From the NCBI GenBank assembly GCA_930367205.1, contig OV884009.1, positions 106,723,189 through 106,787,188 of the forward strand: DNA of 64,000 nucleotides, written 5' to 3'. A program made the position numbers and the translations under genes. Source of the DNA: Acanthosoma haemorrhoidale (lineage: Eukaryota > Arthropoda > Insecta > Hemiptera > Acanthosomatidae). Positions 12,265-22,084 of this stretch are shown in pieces (the first letter of the stretch is position 1; every line of letters begins with the position of its first letter). The notes below the pieces were generated by a model. It was not told where the DNA came from. It did not search any database and saw only the letters and a list, made by a program, of their open reading frames with translations.

Positions 12265-15200
12265 GCCTCATTCATTCCCGACCCATCCATGAGGTCACTC
12301 TTTCATCGGAGACCGAGGAGACAAGACCTAGGTAGCAACCCACGCTAAGTCACTCTTGTACGGACGGCCCGACTGAGAAGCTCAAGCACGAGGCCGCCTC
12401 CTACGCACTTTTCACCCGGTACGCATCGAGAACAGGAAGACAAAGAAGAGAATCCGAACCACACAATAGAAGACGACCATCGAAGATTATCAACAAAGAA
12501 ACACTGGGCCAGTATCACGTTTAGTAATAATAAAGGTACAATTTAACTGTAGTTTTTAATAATATTATTTTATATACGTACGTAACTATTTGAATAGTAA
12601 TTTAATCAATTTGTCTAAATAAACAATTATTCCTTTTGTCAGAATTGTCCTATATTTTTAATAACCGAACCCTTAAGATAACGTAAAAGTTGAATATAAA
12701 GATTAAAAATATAAAGTTATAAATTATATAAAAAAAATATATAATTAAAATATATGATTAATAAATATCGTAATAATATATTGTAATATAAACGGGAATC
12801 ATAGAAATTAGAATAATATGAACCTTATTACTCATTAGTTGATTATAGATACACCAGCACGCGCGCGCACTCAAAAAAATTCAAAATTTTAAAGGTATTC
12901 CAAAAAATAAAGTTTTGGGAGCCAAAATAGAACTTGGATATTTAATACCGTTCCAGCACATTTTAACAAGTTTTTATATATTAATTTTTTAGCCATTTAT
13001 AATCTATTAATAAGTGAAAAGAACAGCTCTTATGATAAGAAGGAGGTACTTTTCCATGTGCTGTAATTTAAAATTAAATATTCTAACCAGAATCTTGATA
13101 ATATTGGGGCAGCTATGTAGTATGTGTTCAAGTAATGACCAGCAACAAAAAGGTATACTAACATTAAGGAGTGCCTGGCAACCTCATGCGGCATCATCTT
13201 TGCATAGTCGGTGCCTGACAGGAGAAATGGTGTCCTCACTCCATCAACAAATACAATATTTTTTCCAGTCTTATCTTTGATACTTTTCCTCGGACTGAAA
13301 ATTGTTGGCGCTGTTGTGATACATCTTGTAGCTGAAAACATGATAAAAGTTTGAAAACAGAATTCTACTGGTGGTGAAAAAAACAAGGATGTAATAATCT
13401 GGCACAAACAATTATTATTCTAAATATACTATAGGGTATGACCCTTAAATACTAATCAAAATTATTTTCACTTTTTTCGGTCTTTTTTTGACATTTAAGA
13501 GATAAATATCTTCATTTTCAAATACCCTGCACAAAATTAAACTAATTATGAATAATCAAACACTTTTTATCTCCAGAGTTGCATTACTATGCGGCATTAA
13601 CCATAGCACACAAGTCTGTCTTTTTTCAATGCAAAATCTTCTCATCACCTTCTGTATTCTATTACATTTCAAAGAAATTTGCTCAAGAATTTTTTTCTCA
13701 AATGTACTATGTTATTCAAATAATTGATGAATTATAAACTGTGTAAATTAGATTAAGATCCTGTTTGGTTATTTATTTCTAAGCAAGATTCCCACCTTTC
13801 AAGCCTAATGCCTAATCTAAACATAATAAATCAGTTATTTTATCTATTTTTAAACAGCAGTCAGTCCAGTTGTTAATCATTAGGTAGGTGATACTTGCTA
13901 GCTAAGTAGGGTCTAATCAAAGAGTGGGCTAAGGCCTTACACCGGTCTCATAAGTCGTGCATTTTTAATTGCCCCAATAACATATTTTTTTTTTAATTGG
14001 AGATTTTACACATTTACATTAAGGGATGATTATACTATGGGAGTTAACTAGCTACTCGCTGATACCAAACTTGTTCAATATAACATGCTGTCTCAACAAC
14101 TTCTGCTTGTTAAACACTACCTACCCTCCTCAGAATAAAGTTAAACCTTCATATTGTGAACAAATTACGCTTATTTAACATTGAACTTGCTACTTATCAC
14201 TTATACTGACTGTAGAATATAACGTTAGACCAACACTCAGCTTTTTTTATCGATATCTTTCCCCACATTTTTATACTTAAATGGATGCAGAATTGAAAAT
14301 TAGGACAAGTAGGCTTCTCTTATTCATAACATCTTTTTTTGGTGATAGAAACTTTAAAAAATCAGTGCGATACGCTAATGTGGTTGGATAAACTTTTTCC
14401 TAAAATTATTTGAAGGATCAAAATAAGTTTTGATCAGAGTCCATTTTTTTAAAACATTCTAGTGGTTTCATTTAGTTGCACATGATAATAGTATATTGGA
14501 AAATAAAAATTAACTTATCACACACCTGTATAAACTGTATTATGAAATTTATCAATAGTTGTGATATAAATCCCTTCAATTTTAATGATTATTAGCCAAA
14601 GATTTTGATAAGGCCAAGGTTCTAGCCAGGGACTTCCCAAATTTCCAGTTGGGTGCTTAAGCTCTTACCTCTTATCCTTAGTCGATATAAAATTTCTTTA
14701 GTTTTGCACTCGCAAACCATGTAAGACAGGTACACTAGCTACTTTTTAATCGATACCGTATGTTTTATATATATTTAATATCAAATATACACAGGCTTTG
14801 TATAATTAATTATTAGTTGTGGTATTGATCCCCATGTTTTAAAAATTATTAGCCAAAGAAAAAATTTTTTGACAGAGATAACATTAAAACACAGGATAAC
14901 CCTAATCTTCGGTCTAGGGCTTTACCTAAACAAACAGTAGTTTAAAAATCTTCTAAAACTTTCCTTCTTTTATCTTTGGCTAATAATAATTAGACATATT
15001 GGGATTAATACCACACTTAATAACTATTTATATAAAGTTGGTATATATTGAATATTAATTAATAGATACATATAAGTTACTTCACCCCTGCAGTGCCTTA
15101 GGACCTGAGATTGGGAAGTTGTTTGGTTCAAATCACGGCCCCCAGTCAAAATCTTTTTTTTTTTTCTAATAATTTTATAACTTTTTATAGTAGTTTTTAA

Positions 15201-16132
15201 AATTCATTAATTTAAATTAATCCCTGCCGGTAAAAATAAAATAGGTTTTATGAGGTTAGTGTGATACATAATTACTTGACTGAGCGGATATGACAAATGT
15301 ACATTTGAGAAATAATATATATTGCTTAGTAACTACTTAAGCCTTGCTGCCGACTTGACAACTATTGCAACAAGATAATCTAGTTCACACAATTAGCAAT
15401 CAATATACTTAACAATAATAAAATAATGCAGACATACGATTTTAAATAAGATAAACATAAGAATTTGGATGTGCAATGATTGAAAGGAACCTACTGCAAG
15501 TCTGGCCCCAAGCCATCTAATAAGATTTAAAGTCTGTCAATGACATTTATTAATAGGCAAATTAGGCAGAAAATCTAATTTTAAAACCTATACCATTAAC
15601 AGGTATATTATATCAATGAAATAATTAAAAAGAAAAAAAATCTTAATAGTAGTCCTCATTTTATATTGTCATTTTTTTCATGCACTCCAACTCAAGGCCA
15701 TGAGATAAAAGCCTTTTTGGCTTATCTTTATATTCATGGACCTGTTAAAATGGCATAAGTGCAAGATTGAAAGCATAATACCAACCACAAATAATTAAAA
15801 TATTTATCAATATACAAATTATTACATCAATGTATTTATTAGTAGTAATCGTAACTTAAATTTAGATATCCTGAATGATATATATTATTTCAATAACAGT
15901 AACTAAAATAAATGAATGAAGATAACAAGAGAAAATCAAGTAGTAAAATAAAATATTTGATACTTAACACACAGGTTACAAATTTTGGAACGATTAATTA
16001 TTGATTTTATTTTGAAGTAAAAAATAAGTTGTCGCTATATAGTCTAAAATAAAATAACTAACCATTGACACTCTGCGGAAGAGATATTATTTTTGAGGAC
16101 TTGACAACGTTATTCGCTAAAAACGAAGCCAT
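671..16132 (-). CDS. HADHB: Trifunctional enzyme subunit beta, mitochondrial (3-ketoacyl-CoA thiolase); six exons seen, 3' part off the left edge
   Basis: Mitochondrial 3-ketoacyl-CoA thiolase of the trifunctional protein, which performs the last step of long-chain fatty-acid beta-oxidation with the alpha subunit. Joined coding exons in transcript order: 16132-16063, 13331-13163, 7031-6812, 5570-5415, 2245-2071, 801-671. All junctions have AG/GT sites and phases agree (921 nt, 307 codons). The first residues ([14 protein letters not shown]) look like a targeting peptide, with basic and hydroxylated residues and no acid. Family landmarks are [29 protein letters not shown], the nucleophile cysteine in [43 protein letters not shown] and [14 protein letters not shown]. 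The family is about 470 residues long, so roughly 160 C-terminal residues, including the second catalytic Cys/His region, lie left of base 1. The introns carry many transposons, but the frame is intact. Identification rests on family motifs recognised by eye. Confidence 0.93.
802..2070 (-). other. HADHB intron 5
   Basis: AT-rich intron with no supported gene. An open frame on the plus strand (989-1306) is low-complexity and has no recognisable motif. A 12-base C tract is present at 1843-1854. Confidence 0.7.
2071..2245 (-). CDS. HADHB: HADHB exon 5
   Basis: The acceptor is TTTTAAG above 2245 and the donor GTAGCT below 2071; 175 nt. It encodes [20 protein letters not shown] followed by [20 protein letters not shown] and [10 protein letters not shown] second possible AG (CTGCAG, a few bases downstream) was rejected because the LPAVSE residues are conserved in the family. 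The exon leaves phase 1. Confidence 0.93.
4205..5325 (+). mobile_element. Degenerate mariner (Tc1/mariner) element with TIRs and TA duplications
   Basis: The ends are inverted: TACGAGGTTTGATCGAAAAA on the left, and on the right the reverse complement of a close variant (CGAGGTATGATCAAAAAGTA), each bounded by TA (4203-4204 and 5326-5327). The TIRs stay similar over about 33 bp (AACGAGAATTTT versus AACAAGAATTTT). Transposase pieces on the plus strand start at 4401 (MDQRIC...). HTH residues such as [20 protein letters not shown] and [20 protein letters not shown] are followed by [10 protein letters not shown] and [16 protein letters not shown]. Stops and frameshifts are frequent. The segment carrying the first catalytic Asp is deleted, and the third catalytic Asp position reads Asn. 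At about 1.12 kb it is slightly shorter than a full mariner. It is inactive. Confidence 0.93.
4401..5270 (+). pseudogene. Mariner transposase pseudogene
   Basis: Begins at ATG 4401, with an early in-frame stop after KKMK. A 66-residue open piece at 4460-4660 keeps most of the N-terminal HTH region. Later pieces in other frames match the mid part ([20 protein letters not shown]), the second catalytic Asp ([10 protein letters not shown]), the YSPD block and a C-terminal part ([10 protein letters not shown]). The first catalytic Asp block (normally in a GDE(S/T)W context) is missing because of an internal deletion. Confidence 0.88.
5415..5570 (-). CDS. HADHB: HADHB exon 4
   Basis: The acceptor TTGCAG lies above 5570 and the donor GTATGT below 5415; 156 nt, exactly 52 codons in phase 0. 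It encodes [20 protein letters not shown] followed by [14 protein letters not shown] and IRPDFFIPE. This is the VAGGVE(L/M)MSD segment typical of the trifunctional beta subunit rather than of cytosolic thiolases. Confidence 0.93.
5571..6811 (-). other. HADHB intron 3
   Basis: AT-rich intron with no supported coding sequence. It contains a C14 tract at 6135-6148. A slightly GC-richer stretch at about 5920-6050 shows no recognisable motif. Confidence 0.7.
6812..7031 (-). CDS. HADHB: HADHB exon 3 (nucleophile cysteine)
   Basis: The acceptor is CAG above 7031 and the donor GTATCT below 6812; 220 nt. It encodes [40 protein letters not shown] and [20 protein letters not shown]. The Cys of MACISSN matches the acyl-accepting nucleophile of thiolases. 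The exon ends in phase 0. Confidence 0.94.
7068..7360. repeat. Left arm (L) of a long inverted repeat in HADHB intron 2
   Basis: Starting at TGTTGTGATATTTTA (7068), this stretch matches the reverse complement of 11900-12196: TGTTGTGATATTTTA, then TGATTTTT(G/A)ATAGTGTTT, AAACTCG, CGGATCACGATTCA versus a close variant, (A)CAACTGGCAT and AAGGCAGCGGA. Similarity is interrupted by indels in AT-rich stretches but stays collinear for about 290 bp. It ends with a TATA box (TATAAATA, 7351-7358) just before the 5' region of the LINE. Flanks of both arms read ATAT next to the TGTTG ends, which could be a 4-bp target duplication, though this is low-complexity sequence. Confidence 0.75.
7598..8585 (+). 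pseudogene. LINE ORF1 (gag-like) pseudogene
   Basis: An open frame of 207 codons from ATG 7598 starts [15 protein letters not shown] and is lysine- and proline-rich, as in Jockey gag. The nucleic-acid binding middle part includes [20 protein letters not shown] and [17 protein letters not shown]. After the stop at 8219-8221 the homologous reading continues: [17 protein letters not shown], then a stop, then NHCG. That is a C-x2-C-x4-H-x4-C zinc knuckle with an in-frame stop inside it. The remainder to 8585 is proline-rich. Confidence 0.85.
8587..11231 (+). pseudogene. LINE ORF2 (endonuclease-reverse transcriptase) pseudogene
   Basis: Endonuclease part: [20 protein letters not shown] (early, interrupted by stops near 8710-8740), then an open frame 8809-10023 with [20 protein letters not shown] and [10 protein letters not shown]. 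Reverse transcriptase follows: [16 protein letters not shown], a stop at 10021-10023, then [21 protein letters not shown], a frameshift near 10290-10330, [20 protein letters not shown] and AFADDIAV (about 10515-10540). The C-terminal [12 protein letters not shown] and [10 protein letters not shown] are followed by a stop at 10917-10919, then a last piece ending at 11231 ([12 protein letters not shown]). At least five disabling changes are visible. The motif order is that of the Jockey clade. Confidence 0.9.
11405..12196 (-). repeat. Inverted copy A of the TATA-containing repeat (right arm)
   Basis: On the minus strand it starts TGTTGTGATATTTTA at 12196, mirrors the left arm 7068-7360, then continues past a TATA box (about 11905-11914). 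A moderately GC-rich part (11673-11900) is followed by an AT-rich tail that ends near TTAGAATAATAT, followed on the minus strand by an A-run (the T-run at about 11390-11410). A second, plus-strand copy (B) follows at about 12335-12815. The layout (TGTTG start, TATA box, transcribed-looking part, AATAAAG-like signal in B) resembles an LTR or a long TIR, but I do not recognise the family. An 82-codon frame at 11673-11921 has no known motif. Confidence 0.7.
12207..12260 (+). repeat. Uninterrupted 54-base poly(A) tract
   Basis: 54 consecutive A residues separate inverted copy A (ending at 12196) from the GC-richer stretch that leads into copy B. Such a long pure run is either a young retroposon tail or an expanded A tract; its exact length may not be reliable in an assembly. 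Confidence 0.9.
12335..12815 (+). repeat. Plus-strand copy B of the same repeat, lacking the first 300 bp
   Basis: Matches copy A reversed: AACCCACGCTAAGTCAC versus GACCCATGCTAGGGCAC, then GCACTTTTCACCCGG versus TTCACTTTTCACCAG, GAACCACAC, TCAACAAAGAAACACTGGGC versus a close variant, AAGGTAC, the tail with CAGAA..TCCTATA and TAAAAAAAATATATAATTAA, and finally TTAGAATAATAT. It carries AATAAAG before GGTAC at about 12529. It has neither the TGTTG start nor the TATA region. The GC-richer stretch 12261-12334 just upstream is not matched in copy A. Confidence 0.7.
13163..13331 (-). CDS. HADHB: HADHB exon 2 (thiolase N-terminal strand)
   Basis: The acceptor is TTTTCAG just above 13331 and the donor GTTAGT lies below 13163. 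It encodes a linker rich in T, R and K followed by [20 protein letters not shown] and [12 protein letters not shown]. This is the beginning of the thiolase domain, where the family has a conserved [12 protein letters not shown] strand. Length 169 nt; phase 1 in, phase 2 out. Confidence 0.9.
14790..15045. repeat. MITE-like element with imperfect terminal inverted repeats
   Basis: The left arm (about 14797-14860) reads TTGTGGTATTGATCCCCATG and later AATTATTAGCCAAAGA. The right arm, reversed (about 15035-14970), reads AGTGTGGTATTAATCCCAAT and later ATTATTAGCCAAAGATA. The arms are about 65 bp, enclosing about 110 bp of unrelated sequence. A third half-copy in the left-arm orientation occurs at 14555-14610 (GTTGTGATATAAATCCCTTC ... 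GATTATTAGCCAAAGA). No protein is encoded. Confidence 0.65.
15080..15160 (+). repeat. Possible tRNA-derived SINE head
   Basis: The stretch has a pol III B-box-like GGTTCAAATC preceded at tRNA-like distance by a GC-richer segment (CCCTGCAGTGCCTTAGGACC) and is followed by a T-run. It does not fold into a clear tRNA, so I treat it as a SINE remnant at best. Similar weak B-box-like strings occur at about 34345-34360. Confidence 0.3.
16063..16132 (-). CDS. HADHB: HADHB exon 1 (start codon and targeting peptide)
   Basis: ATG lies at 16132-16130 on the minus strand. The exon gives 23 codons plus one base and ends before a GTTAGT donor. The translation [20 protein letters not shown] is a plausible mitochondrial presequence start. 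It joins exon 2 in frame across the phase-1 junction, giving the sequence [10 protein letters not shown]. The start was chosen because it is the only ATG in the exon and the residues before the thiolase fold are presequence-like. Confidence 0.85.
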
Positions 16133-16480
16133 TATCACTAAGTCACGTCAGCTTTGTGAAAAGAGGCCCCACAAGTAGGGAGTTATATACCTTGCCAAAG
16201 AGCTCTACGCCAAAGAGTAACTTGGCACATCTGGTCTTCAAAGCGACTAGAAAATGCCGTATGTACAATTAACATAAAATTTGAGTGTAATGTTCCTCGA
16301 CTAGTTAATAGTTTGTTTACCTTCCTTATAAAGTGCATCAATTAGATCTACATAATATTGCTGAAATAAGTTTCGATTAGAATCAAAAATAACAACGGGG
16401 ACTTCACCACTCTTCTACATCTTACAGATATATTTTACCCCTGCCTGTGATGAAAAGAGCTCTCTTAAACACCTCTTAGA
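16133..16480 (-). promoter_or_regulatory. HADHB 5' flank (promoter region, inferred)
   Basis: Sequence upstream of the HADHB start codon on the minus strand. It is slightly richer in GC than the intron next to it and contains several short CNNAG repeats (AAAGAGCTC, CCAAAGAGTAAC). No convincing TATA box was found. The transcription start cannot be set from sequence alone. Confidence 0.35.
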
Positions 16481-16784
16481 AATCTAGCAATTTGCCTTCT
16501 CCCATCAGTTTGCTTTTCGATATTCACTATCCACGAATGAAACCTGTTCCTTATGTAAAAGTTTTGTGTTGCTCCAGTGAATTCCCATTTTTTTTTTTAA
16601 TTGTGTCTTTATTGAAATGTTTACATGCAACCAATACACAATATTTTAAGCAGTGGTTAAAATTTCAGTTTTTTCCTTCTTATTACTTTTTTTGGGATAA
16701 GGCTCATTAACAAAACAACTTAACTTGTCATTTAGGTGATTACTATTCTATGAAGCTCATTATAAACAAAATGCTTGATGATTG

Positions 16785-17060
16785 AAAGGGAGCCAGTGTA
16801 CGAGGCCCACGAGGGAACTCCGTCTGGGACAGGTAACAAAAAGTTTGTTTGGAGAAGGTACCCAACCTCAGGGGTCGTTCTGGGTTGCCGGGATAAGATG
16901 CGAGTTTAGAGCATTAGCCATTAGGATGGTCGAGGAAGCGATACCAGACGTTCTAACAACGAGAGGTTGCTAGATCCTGAAGAATGGGACATTAAGATCA
17001 GCGTGAAGGATACTATAGAAGGTTGCTATAGAAGAGAGCATTGTTTATTTTGTGGAGGTT
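16785..17060 (-). mobile_element. Jockey-type LINE fragment (3' end of RT ORF)
   Basis: Matches on the same strand the better preserved minus-strand LINE at 52800-52960: GGGTTGCCGGG, GAGTTTAGAGCATTAGCC versus GAGTTAGCATACGG, AGATCAGCGTGAAGG versus AGATCAGCATGAAGG. On the minus strand this corresponds to the LHADLNF / RLPGNP region near the end of the ORF. Only about 270 bp remain. Confidence 0.65.
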
Positions 17061-17299
17061 TCTAGATTGGAAAGATGGCTTGCTTTATAAACTCCAAGAT
17101 CACTTTTCTTCCACCTGCTATCATCATAGCTAGTACAAAAATCAAAATCATACGCTTGTCAAATCCAAGTCACTCCTTCCAAATGCCAGTGTTCCTTAAG
17201 GTGGTTAAGTCCTATCCTGTCCATTTTGGTCTCTGCTGATAAAACTACTCACCCTGCAACACTAACTTAACAAATTCCCAAACAACAAAAAAATATTGT

Positions 17300-17510
17300 A
17301 TTCTATCTCTGACCCTATCCTCACCTCCAGGTGCTCAGAAACACCTTGCCCTTCTGGGACCTTGGCTCTCTAAGTTTCTCGATGATTATAAATGGTTGCC
17401 AAAAAGTACTCTCATTTCCCTCTACCTCTCGTCGTTCGTCTTGCACTCTAGTTGAGCTCTTCAACAGCCAATAATTTACTTAGGACTTATATTTAATAAG
17501 TAAGTCACGT
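17300..17510 (+). mobile_element. Jockey-type LINE fragment (RT after the FADD block)
   Basis: Plus-strand pieces read DPILTS, LRKHLALLG, WLSKFLDDYKWLPKSTLISL and YLGLIFNK in shifting frames. These correspond to the region after the catalytic FADD (compare NPDPILAPQALQEHLALLEI in the LINE at 53300-53400). It lies in opposite orientation to the fragment just before it. Confidence 0.55.
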
Positions 17511-17980
17511 GGGCCCCCGACATAACCTCAAATTTTCACGGGTCTAACTTAACACTCCTAGACAAATAACTATTGAAATAAAGAAACTGCTCTATACTAA
17601 TATAACAACCAATGTACCTGGATCATCAAGCATTTTAGTTACATTTCCGTCATAAAATATTTCTCGCATAAAAATATATTAAGTTCAAACAAAAAACATA
17701 AATTGCTTAAAAGTACTTACAACGTTTTTTTTTTTCTTGTTTCTCATTTTTCCAGTCTTATGAAATTCATTATGACTATGAACCCCAATAAAAAACGTAA
17801 AGTAAAATGTTATTAACAAACATTACCATCAACAAGTTAAAAACAAACATCGTAAAGCATGTTTCATCAAGAACTACTAGTTAATATAGGAACTGACTCA
17901 ATATTAGGAAATATACTCTCATGACTTGAAAAATGCTAAGTTGATAAATTGAGACTTGTTACATCATCTGCTCTTTCACT

Positions 17981-19440
17981 TCAATTTAGATTGGAAATGA
18001 AAACACCATTCTTCTTTTTGTTTATGAAAAAATTAGGGAGTCGAAGGAGTTTAATGATATCTTCTTTATTAATCTCACAAACATCATTGTCCTGAACCAC
18101 AACTTGAGACATCGACTTATCAAAACTAGGGAGTCCATGCACAATCAGAGACACATCCGTTTGACTTTATCTACACAGCAAACTTATCTATGATGTAAAG
18201 CAGCTGAACATTTCTTTGAGTGGTTAGGGAATCGTACAAGTAAGTATGCGCCTGGAGTACAGTAATCAGGTGATGCTTGAGGTGGGAGGCTCAGGTAGAA
18301 TTTCATTTTCATCTGGTGGTACCACATTATTCTTCCATTCAGCATTATTATTAGATTCAATTACAGCAGTAACAGTCAAAACTAATAAGTCAGCTCATTG
18401 TTAGGACATTGAGCTGGGGTTTCAAATATACAACTTGGAGCACAAGCATTGGTTCATTGAAAGGAGGTATATTGGATGGTATGACGTTTCTTATAGATTA
18501 AATATCACAATCATGCATTACAATGAATTGAATATTCCTTACATTTTCTTGTAGAACTTCTACGAAACCCTGGAAATTATCGGTGACCTGTCCCTGACCC
18601 AAGGCTCTATCAGCAGGCCTTTTCAGGACTCCTCCTATTCCATCCGGAACAGGTTTGCCATCCCCAGCTGTTCTGTAATCCATGTTCCGACTAGCGGGTC
18701 AGGGAATGATCCATTGAGTACATTTGCAAACAGTTCGATCACGGTATTGTGTAGAAGGGCTGTCTGAAAGATATGAATTGTATTGATTTTTTTAACTTTC
18801 TGCAGAATAAATTCAAAAATGGGGTAAGATGTGCCCACACAGCAGCTGAACCGTCGTCCAAACTTTTAGATAGGGTGGACATGGGCTGTGATGATAGGTT
18901 TAGCTACGTTCGGCGAATGGATAATTTTCTTTGAATATATACGTACACTTCCTCGCGTATCGATGCACTAATCTATCTGATATACAACCTTATCCGAATA
19001 CACAAATCTGTAAAGCGACATATAAAGGATGCATTTTTTCTACGGATACATATATCCCCTTATATATTTACCTGACACCCGCAATCGCCACGCCATTACG
19101 CCCTGGTTGAATAACTAGAATATTGAATTATAGGGATGCCATCTAACTATTCAACTACTGACCGACTTGTTTGATTGTGAGCTGTACTTCATCATCAGAT
19201 GATGTAGGGGGGGGGGTTGCTTTCCATAAGCTGGGCAAAATGACTTGCTTGTTTTTCTCTGTCTTTTGAAGCCTTATTTCTAATTCTCTATTCCCTGCAT
19301 GCTGTCTTAACAACCTGCAAGTCATATATACGACCAATTTTACTTGCTTTAACTCTTTTTTTTCTTGCATACTTCTTCCGCTCCTTCTCGACTCCAAGAC
19401 AGCCAATACAAGGTCCAATTTTATTTTTGCTCACGTCCAT
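17981..19440 (-). pseudogene. Unrecognised transposon-like protein remnant, several open pieces
   Basis: Three minus-strand open pieces occur in plausible order. 19418-19155 (87 codons) is basic and Q-rich (SGRSMQEKKELKQVKLVVYM). 18838-18498 contains GKPVPDGIGGVLKRPADRAL and then VTDNFQGFVEVLQENVRNIQ. 18164-17981 reads VSLIVHGLPSFDKSMSQVVV, then QDNDVCEINKEDIIKLLRLP and a stop. The DGIGG-x-x-KR-x-A-D-R pattern recalls proteins of unclassified insect transposons in which a (H/D)GKG-x-x-DGIGG block occurs. I cannot name the family. Frames are interrupted, so this is a decayed copy. Confidence 0.45.
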
Positions 19441-19479
19441 TTGGCACCTTCTTTCGTTTTTGCCTTCTTTTCACCTTCA

Positions 19480-20430
19480 GATATTTTTTTTTTGTCCCAT
19501 ATTCCTGAAATCATTAACTCAATTATATGTGGTGAGAGCAGATTTTTTTTCTTTAATGGACGAGGTTTGGGGTAGACATTACCATAAGTCATAGGATCCC
19601 CTCTCTGATCTTTGATATTCTCATAGCAGACTTCCGAACTTGCCCGTAGATATGATTTGAAACCATATATGATTAAAAAAAAAATAATGTTTGTTGTTTT
19701 AATTGTAAATATTGAAAAAATAATTAACTATTTGTCCCCCCTATGCCATCATGGTCAATCCCTAGCCCCCAAAAAATTTCATTGAGGCTAGGGAGAGACT
19801 GAATAGGGAACGCAAGAGGAGCTCTAAAAAAAAACAAAGATAAGCAAGAATGTAGAGAACATTTGAAGTACTACAAAACTATGTGATGTGCAAAATATAA
19901 GTCTTACCTGTATGATTTTGATGACTGCTAGGGAGTGACCATCAATAAAAATATTCAAATACCTTCCACTGCTATTCACATCCTGGAAGCAACTGGGTTT
20001 AGAAGTCTAAGCAGTGATTAGAGAAGAGAACAAAGTGGCCACGTGTTTCCCACTTCCTGCCAGTGCTACCTCATCACTTCTTAGCTCAAATTTTCCTATT
20101 GTGAGATAATATTAGCGAGTATTTCAAAGCTGGACTAGGGAATGACATGAAACTGTGTGACAGAGGTTAAACATGTTGTGAATATTGGTGTTTTTCATCT
20201 AAAATTCCAATTATGTTTTATATCAATACTTGATATAAGAGTGCTGAGAAAAATGGTTCCCAATTTTTTAGATTTACTTGTAGGTTGCGAAAGAAAGTAT
20301 TTATTGTGATGTGTAAACCACCTTGTCTTTGTCACAAGGCTAGGTAGTGACAAAATTAGCATTATATATTTTTCAACAAGATTCTCATTATTGGAACACA
20401 AAAGTAAGAAATTGGAGAATGACCCACCTA
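19480..20430. other. Intergenic DNA between transposon remnants
   Basis: No supported coding feature. An open frame on the minus strand (20195-20488) is low-complexity and overlaps the LINE fragment on the other strand, so it is not called. Confidence 0.5.
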
Positions 20431-20454
20431 TTGATAAATCAACTTGATTAAGAC

Positions 20455-20960
20455 GGTCAGTCATATATCTCAGACTTACACTTGACAAACGATTGATATG
20501 GAACCCTCAGACAAAACTTAAACGGAAAACACTTAATCAACTCCTTAAACTGCAACTCCATTTACTTAACAGACACTCAAGACAACTGCCCATAATAGAA
20601 CAGTTAAAGGCATACAATTACTAACTAAAACATTTTTGGACATTTCAAGCACACATATTTGGAATAAAAAAAATTCCCACATCTTGTTAATGCTAAGATT
20701 TGAGATTGCTGAGATAATCCAAAGTAGCCACTGCATCGCCACCATACATAACAACTGCACTTTGACAGAGACTTACAAGTTTCATAAGTATACCGTACGC
20801 TTTCATGACGTTCGAACCCACTGATATAGGAACTGCCCACACTTAGCTGACCTCATAATACTCCACTACGACTTAAGAGAAGCTGGAATAGGTATCTGTT
20901 AAGAAAACGGGCGAATCCTAATACGGTTATGGGGAAGTATCACTGGATGTCCTTAACCGT
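20455..20960 (+). mobile_element. Jockey-type LINE fragment (C-terminal ORF2)
   Basis: The plus-strand reading at about 20466-20578 gives IYLRLTLDKRLIWNPQTKLK and then TLNQLLKLQLHLLNRHSR. This is the conserved YLG-x-x-LD-x-(R/K)LTW block after the RT domain. Further broken similarity (the ILIRLWGSI piece near 20915-20945) places the end near 20960. Confidence 0.6.
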
Positions 20961-20999
20961 CATGTCATTCTTGTGTTATATGAATTATTACGTTCCCTA

Positions 21000-22080
21000 T
21001 TTGTGAATTAATTAATAAAGACTTACAGATAGCTTCTACATTACAGGATAGAAGACCTAACGACCCCTATCCTTCTTACTCTCTCGAATCCCTGTACTGC
21101 AGTACTGTAACTTACAGTAACTACTCGTCCTTCGATCTCCGTTTCATCTATGTGCAGCCCTGTCAATAAAGCGGTTACTCCTCATACCCCAAGTCTTATT
21201 TATCCTGTTTATTGCTGGAAGAGATTTCCGTGACAAGTATCCTGGATTTGGCTGTAGAACCTTGACCTCTTGGGAATGTAGTCAGGTCTGATCTTACTTC
21301 CCTTCGCATAAAATTCGTCTCCTCTCCTAATTCTACTCTTAAGTAGAACTCCCTCCAGTAAATGCTCGCTTAAATTACTGATAATATAGTCAATAATTTC
21401 ATAATTACTGGTTTGAATCATCCAATTTATAGGTTCCATCCAATGTATTCGGCATATCGTCGGAGCACATCCCAATCTTCCTTTTTTCAACACTGATATC
21501 ACCGCTACTGCTGTAATTAAAGACCCTGTCTTATTCCAGGCCCATTTGAATAGATTTCAATCCAAAATATTCTTGAGTCCTCTCTTGGCCTCACAAAAAC
21601 AATATATTTTCTAGTAAATCTTCGGTATTATTAAAAAAACATTTTTCTCTCTTCCTGTAAGAATAGTCACATATGAAAAATTTGGTTTCTCAGTCCAGAA
21701 GTTTATTTTCCTTCAATGGACAACCAGTTGACGTTTGTCGTTTCGGCTAATGCAATGGCCGGTGCTTTTAAGTTGTCCGGTTGTAAAATTAATCTCCATC
21801 TAAAAATTAATTGCTTTTGAAGTGTTTATTTGGAATATGTTTTACCTATTTAAATGATTTACCTATTCACTTCGGCGAAAAAGTTTTTAGTTATACGGAT
21901 GTCACAGAAGTTTTGTTTTTTTACCAAAACTGGAAATTATAAATCATAACAAGCAAGTCAGAAGCCATGCTTTTCACAAAGCACTGGTCACGTCTAAATC
22001 ATCATCTTTGCAAGAGGTCTGCACACATTCCGTGGTCAAAATCTGTCCAATATCTTTGTTTGACCCCAGATACATCCCTA
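21000..22080. other. Intergenic DNA, no supported gene
   Basis: A 97-codon minus-strand open frame (21209-21502) has a fairly balanced composition but no motif I recognise. It could be part of another decayed element. Confidence 0.4.
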
Positions 22081-22084
22081 ACCT

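Larger units (their letters stand above)
13332..16062 (-). other. HADHB intron 1
   Basis: AT-rich intron with no coding sequence. It contains the MITE-like inverted repeat (about 14790-15045), a related partial copy near 14560-14610 and a possible tRNA-derived SINE (about 15080-15160), described separately. Confidence 0.7.
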
